Translations under genes and position numbers: made by a program
NCBI GenBank assembly: GCA_021234155.1
Contig: JAJEKV010000060.1
Coordinates: 2,192,323-2,256,322 of the forward strand
DNA from: Isoetes taiwanensis
Taxonomy: Eukaryota; Streptophyta; Lycopodiopsida; Isoetales; Isoetaceae
DNA: 64,000 nt
Direction: 5' to 3'
Notes under the pieces: model-generated
Told to the model about the DNA's origin: nothing
Database searches by the model: none
What the model saw: only the letters and a program-made list of their open reading frames with translations
Shown: positions 24,369 to 35,006 of the stretch, in pieces
Numbering within the stretch: position 1 is the stretch's first letter
Layout: every line of letters begins with the position of its first letter

Positions 24369-26246
24369 CATTGTCCAAATTGTAAATGCAGTTGTGAAGT
24401 TTGTGGTCCTGGACCAACATGCATGGCAAAGAAGAGCACGTATGCTTCAACAAGTGAGCTTTGGAGGTCTCTTGTTTGTCCAAGAGATGAAAGTGAAGAA
24501 TGGTATGCACGTGACTGTCTTACTCTTAAATGTGATAATGTGGACCTAGCAAAATACCAACATGTCCAAAAGAACTATATTTCGATTCATTTTAGATTTT
24601 GTGTTTGTTGTAGGTTTATGAAACTGTAGAAGAATCTGATGGCAAAGGAGTTATTAAGCTGGATAAAAAAAAACAGTCACTAAACTAGTTAACAAGACCA
24701 CAAATACTGCTGAGATTTTTCAGAAAGGAATTCATTCCACACAACTATGAGGGTAGATGTCAAGCCAGGCAATTTAAAGAATGTTTGGAAACATTTCCAA
24801 AGGAAGTTTCAGTGATTGATTTTGCTGAAAATTACACCTTCAAGATTCAGCAAGAGATTCAAAGTCTGCATTGGAGGAATGATCAATGCACAATTTTAGT
24901 GCATATCATATACAGACATGCCACCAAATTTGATGGCCCTAAATTGGATAAAGATAAGAGAAGAATCATCAAAGAAACTCACTTCTACATCTCAGATGAT
25001 AGGGAACATGACACTTTGTTTATGCAACATTGTTTTAACAATCATGCAATATTCTTGTCCAGCAAACAACACAAGTACCACATGCATATTGTTTCGAGTC
25101 TGATGGATGCTCCAGCCAGTGAAAAGGAAGTAGAACATTTCTTTCTAGGAAGAAATTATCAAAGTAGTGGCATCCCAATAATTTGAAATTATTTTGCTTC
25201 TTATCATGGGAAATGTAACTTTCATTTTCATTTAATTAGTGTTTATGTTCATTTTCACTACAAAACTGATGGAGACACACCGAGGTGAACATGATGGTCT
25301 TTGGGAACCTTAACTCATGAGATGTTAAAAACGAAATTCCGTGCCACTTAGAAATGCACATGATGTGGTAGTTTTTTGCATTAAACATTTCAGTGACAAC
25401 ACTACATTTGGAAGGCAAGAACAGACACAGGTATGCTGCTGAACTTATAGATTTGCAGACATTCTAATTTGCTGAGCTTGTTAATGCTTATGTTTGACAG
25501 ATATTTTTGGAAAATTGGCATAGGAGATGTTGATGAGAGTGAAAGATATGATTATGCAACTTTATCTGGTTCTAGCAAGTTTCATTCCATCAGGCCTACT
25601 CAAAGAATTGACACTACTCAAGTGGCACATATGAACTTCACATGTTTCTGTCATAATTGTTGGTTAGGAAAGTGCAAAGTGTCCCAACAAGCCCAGAATA
25701 GGCATGCGGTCATACTCAGAATTAAAACCTGTGGGTGCTGGTTATGTTGAGGAAGTTATTGAAGGCCCTGTTTTTGAAGGAGACCATGAGTGAAAATCAG
25801 ATATCATTGCTCTTGAAGACAACTTTGCTGTCAATGTTGAGCCCAACAACAAGGAAAAAGTATACTTTTATATTTAAGAATGCACTAGAACAAAGCATGT
25901 TATAGAACAAGCATACAAGGATCCTTGGGGGCAAAAGTTTAGCAGGAATGAAGTAGTTGTTACTGGAAAATATTACAAGTTAATTAATGGTAACTTGTAT
26001 GAATTGCTAAAACATGAGCCAAAGTGCAGTGTATACAGCCATTTGGTTTTGGCTATTAATTTTGATATGACCAGATTGAGGAACAACCTATTTGAGCTCC
26101 CTAAAAGTGTGCAAGATCATATTATGGACAGCTTGCATCAAAGCACATCCATTTATGCTCAGGAGCTTCAGGATTCTAAAGGAAATAAGCTGAAAGGAAG
26201 GAAGAAGCCAAAAGCAAAAGTAGCAAACGGCAAATATTGTACTTGA
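24369..26246 (+). pseudogene. Transposase-like gene B (copy 2)
   Basis: Several frames add up to one decayed protein. A Cys cluster, CPNCKCSCEVCGPG, lies at 24372-24413. Then come WRSLVCPRDESEEW (24459-24500), SVIDFAENYTF (about 24812), FYISDDREHDTLFMQHCF (about 24988), a CFCHNC cluster near 25647 and a C-terminal region ending in HIMDSLH and a Lys-rich tail. I believe this belongs to a widespread eukaryotic family of uncharacterised, transposase-like proteins with an acidic (DDE-like) core. The Asp in DFAENY is the best candidate for the first catalytic residue. Frame changes near 24600-24780, 25187 and 25750 show decay, although unspliced introns could explain some. It is convergent with gene A copy 2. 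Confidence 0.5.
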
Positions 26247-26752
26247 TTCATACTGTAAATATTGTGAATAGATATTCATTTCATATGTATATAGTTGTGA
26301 ATACATTTTTAATTCACATTGATTCGAATTCATATGTAACCAATTCATACAATGATGTACTGAAAGGAAAGATTCATACAAAGATTGATTCATTGTAAAG
26401 ATTGTAAAGAGATTGTTTCATATAATGTTTCATACATTGATTCCTATAATTATTGTAGTGGAAGGAATTGATTGTTGCAGATCATATTGTTATGTTTGAA
26501 AACACTGTTTGAATTTAGAAACATGAAGTGAATACTTGACAAAACAAAGGTAAACAAATTAAACTTAACCAAACAAAGACTAAGAAAAAGTCGTGATTGT
26601 ATTGATTCAAAAAATTGTGAGAAAACATGTCAACACCACAACACAAAATAATGTTGCATGTATACCTTTTGTACTTTATATTAAAAAAAGAGCAAGTCTG
26701 CTTCTTGCTAATAAACTGCTGGTTCTGTTACAGATAGACTGCTGAAAGAGTG

Positions 26753-28767
26753 CTACTGAATTCCAGAAAGTCTAGCCTTCTTAAATGCAAGATAACCACC
26801 TTGACAATTTTCTTCTTCAGAACTTGCTCCATAATTCAAGGCTACCCCTGCTAGAACTTCATCAATTTGGCTGGTAGAAAATTTTTGTTCAGCAAGCACC
26901 TCTTCAACATCCTTTTTTTCTACTATTTCTCCAGCATTTAGTTATGCGTCAACATCCTGATCTTCTGTATGGTGATCTTCAGGCTCCTCCTTCTTTGCAT
27001 CTTCTATTGATGCTTTTGCAGCAATCTTTGCCTCATTTCTTACAAACATTAAACATTAAGTGAACAAGAATTCAACATTAACTACAAACATGTTGAACAT
27101 TAACTAATACTCAAGCTTGCACTCAGACTTACCAGTTTTCTCTTGCGTGCTCCATGTCTGTTTCTTGCTGACTGTCCAGTGCTGCCAGTCTGCAAGAATA
27201 ATTGAAAGTTATTGTAACTTGAAGAAAAGTTATAATACTAAATCAACCTATGTACCTTTTGTGCGAGATATATGAGCAAATTTAACAGAACTTAACTTTC
27301 AATATCTATAACTGTTGCAAAGAGAATTGAAGTTACCACCAAACAAAAATAGTGAAACATTAGAAGATATAATGAACAATAATACTTACTTGATACACCT
27401 ATCTTGTCCTTCTTTGTGCTGGCCCTTGTCTTCCTTTTCTTAATTTTTGCAGTCCTTTCAGCTTTGAAATCACTACTTGCAGGCTTATTGTACAAAGTTG
27501 TGCTGCTATCAACTTCATCCTTCTGCTGCTTAACTTTCTTATCTTTAGCACTATCAGCTACTTCAGTTTCTTCTTCATCTTCATAGTTAGAGTCTTCTTC
27601 ATTAACAACTACGTATCTATTGAATCCCAGTTCCTGCAAAATACTGCTTGGAACTTCCTCTCCACAATAGCGAACCACACAATGCATAGTTTTCAGCACA
27701 GTAGAGAAGCAAAAAACATGGTATTTATGTCCACATTTGTTTATTTTAACAAACAGGTCATAATCTTCAGGAAAACAAAGGCCACATGCCTGACATACAT
27801 TACTAGTTAGCAAAGGCAAAGTATAAATACCCATACCCAACTCCATCCGAGATTTGGTATTCTCACTATCTTGTTGCATGGCTGAAACATACTTAGCCTT
27901 TGCATGCCACTTCATCATTGCTGTTTCAAAGGATGCTATTTCATCCTTCAGCTTAGAAATTTCAGCACGAATGTCTTCTTCCCCTTTAGAATCTATTTGC
28001 ATAACTGACGTTTCCAAGAGTTCTCGCATAACTTCTTCATCGTTCTTTAGTTTTGCAATAGCAACCACCTCTAGAAAATCACGTTCAAGGTTTTCTCTGG
28101 CCTTTTCTTTGAACTGTTTGTTCTTGCATATAGCTTTACAAGCTATGTCTATGCCAGCAACACCACCTTCTTTTCTCAATAAAGATTCTTGTTTTGATAA
28201 TAGCAACTCCTCTGCTTCTGTCTTCATTTCAGCAAGCTTACTCAAGGATCCAAAATAGCATTGTTATTCAAGCAGTAAGTGCTGCTCTTCCCCTTAGATA
28301 TCTGACGCTCAAATGTCTGAAACGCTTTTGCAGCAAAACTAGCCTAATTGACTTTGAACTGCTCAGGATTTGCCAAAGCTCATTGTGTATTACTCCAAGC
28401 AAAGGCTCGTGCAAATGTGACCCTAACCTCGATGTTGGTAGACTTGGTTTTTTGATAAATTCTTTCGAGCAGATCATGCAGCAGAGTGGCGAACTGGGGC
28501 CAAATAAATTTCAAGTTTATCTTTCCTTTTCGAAGAGGGCACTGCCAGACATCAAAAAATTCTCGGTCGGAAACATCCTTGACCTTCAATTCCATCGGTT
28601 TCTTCTCCTCATTACACAAGCCTCTGCTTGTGTGAAATTCATAATCAGTTCTTGAAAAAAACAGTTCCTGTAAACATAAAACTGATTTTTTTTAGTTGAA
28701 TTTGAGTAGATAGAATGAAAAGCATGACTTCTTGAAGGAAACTTACCTCGTCGGAGTTGATCGCCAT
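26753..28767 (-). pseudogene. RING-H2/coiled-coil element gene, copy 2 (gene A)
   Basis: This is the better preserved copy of the unknown gene at 19907-21545. A 7-codon first exon is at 28767-28747. A second exon from 28667 contains VKDVSDREFFDVW and TFARAFAW, then hits stops near 28379. A 318-codon frame (28245-27292) carries a long coiled coil (about residues 1-130), then CQAC...CGHKYHVFC...C, a RING-H2-like finger near 27790-27650 whose last Cys pair is spaced CVVRYC and not C-x2-C. Acidic and Lys-rich stretches follow. A donor at GGTGTATCAA/GTAAGT near 27392 leads to small exons at about 27190 and 27040-26753, with one internal stop. Function unknown; a ubiquitin-ligase-like role is only inference from the RING pattern. 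Confidence 0.55.
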
Positions 28768-29080
28768 AGCTAGTTGTTGGAGTTCGTGAGTGTTGCAGAA
28801 TAAGATCAATCATTCAAAATCGAAATTATTTCGAACATCAATTATGCCTGCAACTTTTCGCGCGTAGGCCTGTGGACCTGCAAAACATCGAAGGGCGTCC
28901 TTAAAAAATGATGAAGGGAAGGGCGTCCTTCACGTCACGAGAAAGTGCTGAAAAAAGGTGTTGAGCCGATGCTGAAGCGTCGTGAAATTGAGTAGGTCAA
29001 AAAAAAAAAAAAAGCGCCCACCAGCAAACATGGAAGTTCTCTGCCAAGGAGCCATAATAGAAAAACAAATTCGTATGTAG

Positions 29081-29864
29081 GCCAAGGAGTGGATGGACAA
29101 AATGGAGATCGTTTGGTGTCTTTTCATCTGATAGTGGTTTGGTACAAATCTTCCAACATGCAATAGTTATGTGAGCAAGGCAATAGCTTGAAACTTCGCT
29201 AGGAAGATGTTAGTTTCTACTGCAATAATGGCAACAAGCAAATGATCTTGCAGCATCTAACCTTTGTTTGGTTTTCATTTCAGAAGACCTTGCCCAACCA
29301 CCACTAATTTGAGCAGCAACATTTTCAGAAATAGGGGTTCGTATGCCAGCAACGTTCTATAATGCATGCAATGTTGCAACGATGCTAGACTTTGCAGGCA
29401 TAGCAGTTCTGCTAGCTATAGTGGAAAGCAATGACGTTGGTATGTTGGACATGGCAGCCATATTATGCTGAATAATAGGTTTTCTATGTTCTTGGCATCC
29501 ATTCCCTAATTGCCTCTGAATCATTGTTGACTCCGCTACAATTTGCATTCTTTTAGAATAACCCTGTACAATAGCTAGTTGTGAATGCAAATCTATTGAG
29601 TTCACATGGCCACAAACATGTAGTGGGCATGCTTCAAGGGCCTCATTTCTGGCTCTAGCACCATAAATATAGAAGGTTGCTGTCGAGAAGCCATAACAGA
29701 ACCACAAATTCGTATGCAGGATATGGAGTGGATGGACAAAATGGAGATCGTTTGGTATCTTTCCATCTGTTTGGTGTCTTTCCATCTGATGGTGGTTTGG
29801 TATAGACCTTCCAACATGCAACAAGCTATGTGTGCAAGGCAATAGCTTGAAACTTGGCTAGGAA
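29081..29864. repeat. Dispersed repeat, two copies of about 135 bases
   Basis: The segments at about 29090-29215 and 29726-29864 share ATGGACAAAATGGAGATCGT, GTGTCTTTYCATCTGAT, CTTCCAACATGCAA and GCAATAGCTTGAAACTT. They are direct copies separated by about 640 bases. The second has an extra short internal duplication (CTTTCCATCTG twice). The minus-strand frames between them have no recognised motif. Confidence 0.65.
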
Positions 29865-30060
29865 GAGGTTGGACGGACTGACAAAGAAACGCAGAGCACT
29901 CTATGGGCCTAGAATGGTATTTGTGAAGTTGGTATCTATGAAGTTGCATGATGTTAAAATGCTGCACGTGGCTGTAAAGAAATATAAGCTTACCAAGGTA
30001 TTAGTGCACGTAGCTATGCATGCTGGCTTCATCATGCTTGCCATTGGTTTATGTCGCGTC

Positions 30061-30270
30061 AAGCTTTGCATATGGCTGTAGGTGTTCAACATGATGGATG
30101 CCTAATCGGAATAGTTGCAAAGACGGGATGGAAGCATGAGACTATAGACATCATTGCTAACATGCGGTGCCATCCAACAGACACAATCTGGGTGTCCATG
30201 CTCGCTGCATGCCAAGTGCATGATGATTTTGATGCAGGATAGCGAGCTGCATTTACACAACTGACAACTA
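30061..30270 (+). pseudogene. PPR gene fossil (E-motif fragment)
   Basis: About 60 residues match the end of a PLS-class pentatricopeptide protein. CLIGIVAKTGWKHE corresponds to the usual C-x-x-D-L-L-G-R-A-G segment. It is followed by PTDTIWVSMLAACQVHDDFD, the standard start of the E motif, and after an in-frame TAG at 30240-30242 comes RAAF. The rest of the gene is missing on both sides. It is on the opposite strand from the large PPR gene at 55-58 kb and is not a simple copy of its terminus. Confidence 0.75.
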
Positions 30271-31726
30271 TTAACTTATATTGATTTTTCTCCTATGGTC
30301 ACATAATAAACTAATAAAAGGTATAGCATTTGGTATCATGCCATTCATTAGCATTCTGTGTACCAGTTACACGTGGATTTTTCTGCCTTCAACTAAGGTT
30401 GCCACGCTTGCACTTAAAGGACGTGGCCAATCTGTTAGATCAAAATCAGTCATCAATTGCTTGTGGCTTGAAAGCTTGGAGTAACTTACAAAATATAAAC
30501 ATGCACAAAAAGTACATGCAGAACACGCATTAGAATACTTTGGACAAATGCAAGTAAAGGGGATACCTGCACAAGGGAAGTAACTAAACTAATCAATTTC
30601 ATATTCGTTGTGTGTATAAGCAATAGGCAAGGCATTCCAAAATAGAATATTGTGCTTCTCTGATTTAAATGCTGCATGCATGCATGTGTAGAGAGCTTAA
30701 AAGCAAGGGTTTTCTTGTGTTTTTGAGAAGGAGCCTTGCAAAGCTTTTGTAGAAGGCCAGAGATGAATTGCAGAGCATAGAAGGATTCTGTTGGAGACAC
30801 CAAAGAGGCAAGAGCTTGGAGATCACATCAAGAACGACATCAAACATCTTCTTACAGGTGGGGTTTTGTTGAGTTAATTTGAGGTACATGGGTTGATATC
30901 ATTGGAATTTATGCATGAATTGATAAGAAGGTTTGGCTATGTATGTTCGAGAAAGTATGGCATGCAGAAACATCCAGAGGAACGAAAGATGGAATAGAAG
31001 CTAATCTAGATGCATGGTAATTCCTAAAAGAGCCCACGGAGTAGGCGAAATTGATGCGGGGAGGAATCTAGTTGAGAAGTTATGGGCTGCAACAAGCGTT
31101 TTTTCATGCAATGCAGGCCGGAATCGTCGCCCCGATGAGCGGAAGATCCGGAAACATCCCGATATGACATGGAACAGGCCGATTTGGGCATTAGAACCCC
31201 GATGCATTGTGGGCAGCTCAGAAAAAGTTGCAACCCGATCCAGAACCCGATCTATTTGTTGGTTGTTTCGTTGTTTTATTTGTCCTTTTCCTTGATGTCT
31301 TGTTAATAAATGTCATGTACACCTTAAATAAAGTTATAAGAAGTGGATAAATAAATGTACAAGGAGTATAGGGGAAACTATGGAAGTACAAGGGCAGGGA
31401 TCTAGCACAGACTATCCACCATAGTAAGTTCAGATCTGAATGCGGGGAGATAGGTCTGATTTGATTATTAGTTATTTAAGTATGCTTTGTTGAATTAAAC
31501 AAGATAAGGTCCTAAAGTAACACGAGGCATTGAACGAGTGGTTCCTGGAGATGGGGCCTGGTTTTATGGTAAGTTGGCAGAGGCTATATCCAGTTGCGGT
31601 CATGAGGTCCTGTGGATTTTTAAGCCAGAAGTGCAAGATTTGGAGTTTCCACATTAAGACGCATTAATAAATCTTAAGCTATGGAAAGTGGGTTTTTAAT
31701 TAGAATATTCAAAACCTTAGCTAACA
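30271..31726. other. No gene recognised
   Basis: Short frames on both strands, such as 31014-31295, carry no recognisable motif. I see no RNA gene or well-formed repeat. Confidence 0.35.
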
Positions 31727-31739
31727 ATGGTTCAAAAAG

Positions 31740-32470
31740 AAATAGATGTGTGTAAATGGACTTGCATGGTAGTAGGTGTAAGTAGGCTCCTCATGGATAA
31801 TACTTTAGAATTAGTAATAGGCGTGAGTAAACTCCTTATGCATGGGTGCCAAGTCATAGATGTGGTAAAGATCCTCATGGGTGTAGATGTGGTATGGGTC
31901 CTCATGGGTGTCTGCGTGAGTATGCTCCTCATGGATGATACTATGGAATTAATAGCAAGTATGAATAAGAATGTCAAGTGTTTTGGAGTGTAGTATATGT
32001 GAGTACGCTCCTCATGGGTGATACTTTGGAATTAGTAATATGCATGAGTAAGCTCCCCATGGGTGGTCGAGCAATGGATGCTAAGTAATATGGGAAGTTT
32101 CTTATATATATAGGGGTTGTACTTTGCAATTCATAGTAGATGTAGTAAGCTCCCAATGGGTGATACTTTGGAAGTAGCAGTAGGTGTGAGTAAGCTCCCA
32201 ATGAGTGATAGTTTGGAATTGGTAATCGGTGTGGTAAGTGTGACTCTGCTTCTAATGGGTGAGACTTTGGAGTTGATAGTAGGTGTGAGTAAACTTCCAA
32301 TGGATGATGCTTTGAAATTGTGTAGTAGGTGTGAGTAAGCTCTCAATGTGTGATAATTTGCAATTGGTAGTAGATGTTGGTAGTAGGTGTGTATGCAACG
32401 TGAGGCCGAACCGAGGTTGATTAGGCTCCTAATGGGTGATACTTTGGAATTGATAGTATAACTACATGTG
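31740..32470. repeat. Degenerate minisatellite
   Basis: About a dozen imperfect units of roughly 40-60 bases run through this stretch. The core reads GTGAGTAAGCTCCCAATGGG then TGATACTTTGGAATTGGTAG. Units differ by substitutions and indels. The long frames on both strands with Met-Asp/Leu-rich or Pro/Ser-rich repeats are by-products of the tandem structure. Confidence 0.85.
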
Positions 32471-32483
32471 TTGGCCCAAACCA

Positions 32484-32560
32484 AGGCGAGGCCTCGGCCT
32501 CGGCCGAGCCGAGGAATAATACCAAAGATGTCCAAACCGACTGGCCGGGGCCGAGCCGAG
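32484..32560. repeat. GC-rich palindromic segment
   Basis: The sequence around GGCCTCGGCCTCGGCCGAGC, followed later by GGCCGGGGCCGAGCCGAGG, is self-complementary in several registers. It is a short, CpG-rich island in AT-rich DNA and could form hairpins. No function is evident. Confidence 0.6.
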
Positions 32561-32690
32561 GAACAATGCAAAAGGAAAGGGCCGGGCTTTTTTCTAGTCC
32601 TGAAGAATAAAGAAATAGTGTATGTTGGCCGTAACTCCATCCATATGCCACGTGTAACTCCATCCATATGCCATGTAGCCTAAAGAAATA

Positions 32691-32900
32691 GTGTCTGTCG
32701 GTCACGCCTTATTGACGGCCAGTCAAATGCCACATGGCGCAATCTTGGCCTTTGGGCTGTGAACACTTGTAACCCTCAAAATTTTGGAGAAAAAAAATAG
32801 TGTCTGTCAGTCATGCCTTATCGACGGCCAGTAAGATGCCATGTGGCACAATCTTGGCCCTTGGGCTGTGAACACCTGTAACCCTCAAAATTTTGGAGAA
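32691..32900. repeat. 109-base tandem duplication, SINE-like
   Basis: Two copies start with GTGTCTGTC at 32691 and 32800 and end in AACCCTCAAAATTTTGGAGA. The reverse complement resembles the 3' part of the SINE-like unit at 48.32-48.52 kb (both share a CAYGTGGCA word followed by a GGCGTGAC word and an ACAGAC word). That makes them likely tails of one family in opposite orientation. Confidence 0.6.
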
Positions 32901-33882
32901 GCAACCAGTTTTCTATCGATTGTTTTGGAAGCTTCCTCAAGCATTACTAAACTATCGAAAGGTTCTAGAATCGCCAGATTATAGCTACAAAAATGAGGGG
33001 CGTACTGTCTCCATAGATAACGAAGCAATATTTTGGTGAAAATATAGAGGATTTTTGAACTAAGTTCCATGTTGGGCCGGGAGAGCAATATGAGGTATAT
33101 GGAGTGTCCAGATGAGGCTATGGCGTGGAGCACTGTTAGTCTAAGTGTATACATGTAAGTTTCTAAGTTGTTGCATTGTATTTTATCAAAGGCATCATAG
33201 CTAATGGATTATCCCCATGGGAGAATGGTTATGAGGCAAGTATTGCATTGTGTGGATTGGTAGTATCTTTCCTTGTTCAGCAAAGTACGTAGGCGTCGGA
33301 GCTACATCAATGATAGCCATGCTTGCGACTTCATCGACGTGATTAGATTGTGATCATCACCTGTGTCAGTAAGTTTAGCTACTCCGACATGGTATTGGAT
33401 GAGAATTATATGTAAGAAGTATGGTAAGTTACTATGACCAACGGATTTATCAGAAGCTAATGTGGAGTTGCATTCCTTAATGGGGGGAATCGCCTTGGCG
33501 TAAGCTGTAAGTATTGCGAAAATGCTAAGTATGAGATATACTTCTATGTCATTGTAGGGTTCATTGGGAAAGCTACTTCGACAGGTATGGGCAACCTCGA
33601 CAACGGTATGATCTAGGCACATGTATAGGGAATATTCTAATGAACTTCACATGTCTTGGTCTTTGCATTGTTCCACTGTTGTCTTGGTATTTGATCATGT
33701 CTATTGGAACCTCCGGGGTCGGACTTCTAGGTTCGGTGGCCTAAGTTGCTCCGGCATGAATCATGTTTCTATGTTCTTTGTATTCTTGTGCTCTGTGACA
33801 CCGGGCGTAATTCTCCTGGCTTGGATTGCTACGTCAGTCAACTCTTGTGAACTCCCATGGTAAGAGGTCCTCCAGTGCCAGA

Positions 33883-33968
33883 CGTGGGCTGAGAGGGTAT
33901 GCGCATACGACCACCCACTACAGGGCGTGGGCTGAGAGGGTATGCGCATACGACCACCCACTACAGGG
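33883..33968. repeat. 43-base tandem duplication
   Basis: Two near-perfect units, each starting CGTGGGCTGAGAGGGTATGC, begin at 33883 and 33926. Each contains the ten-base palindrome TATGCGCATA. The rest of 32.9-35.0 kb shows no gene. Confidence 0.85.
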
Positions 33969-35006
33969 CTTGGAATGTAAGCTGCCTGGGCAACATGCTG
34001 CTAACGGGGCCTGTATATAGGCTGGCTGAGTTTCCCATTGTCCCAGAGCTATATTTATGATGATGGTATTTTGGCAATACCAATGCTGTAACCTGGTCTT
34101 CATTGGTAAAGAGACTTCTAGCTCATATTAAACTAAAATTAGATTTGCAATGGCAGAAGCATTAGAGTACGGGTTTGGGGCGATTTGGCTTTGAAAGACC
34201 ACAATCATTAGCCGAGATTGACACTAACATCATTGGCACTAACATCAGTTAAGGTGATTGATTTCTTAGGTGCCGCAGGAACTTCTTACATAAAACTTAT
34301 GAAAACTCAAAAATTTCTCACAACCAATATATATTTGGATCCCACTCTTGGGATGCACGAGGCGCTGGCTCCACCACGCTAAATTCATTCTTGTTGTAGA
34401 ATATGAAATAATTAGATGGGAAGAGATATACTGTGAAAGTCTTTTTTCTGACTTGGTAGTGGACCACTGTGTAACGACAAAGAATTGCAATTCATGATGA
34501 TTGAATACATGCGTCTTAAATATGCCAGTGGAATCAGATAATTCTTAATATAGCAGCATCATATATTATGCTGTTCTTCGTCTTGCTTTTAACTTACTTT
34601 TGGCTTGTTCACTGTAGGGCAGGATTACAATGCCGACTGCAGGTCACCAAGAGCATATAACTAGAGACGACACAACATACGTACAGAACATGGTTAGGTA
34701 CCCCAAAGATATTACCTTTGATAGTCGCGTTGGTTGATGATGTTTCAGCTTGAATGGTGTCTGGGTCCAAGTTCTCAAGGATAACAACCCGAAATAGAGC
34801 TTGTACACAGTTCATCCTGCTCACTCTCGTGAAATGTTTTGGTCTCTTCGAATTGACCTGGGGTCAAAAGCAACATCCATACATGTTGTCTACTGACCAT
34901 TTTAGCTCTAGTCCACAATAGACAGCGCATTATATGATATGACTCTCTTTCAGATCCTTCACAGTCTTCGTAATCATACTGCTTACTTTACATCTTGAAA
35001 GATCTG
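33969..35006. other. Intergenic, possible 3' region of the RuvX-like gene
   Basis: A minus-strand frame at 34824-34609 ends in a plausible donor (ATCAAAG/GTAAT near 34718) and could be a stray exon or 3' untranslated sequence of the upstream gene. I cannot assign it. Nothing else is recognised. Confidence 0.3.

Noticed and set aside
31727-32667. Repeated-peptide frames on both strands
   Set aside because: They translate the minisatellite and adjoining repeats; frames on both strands are equally open and there is no protein signature.
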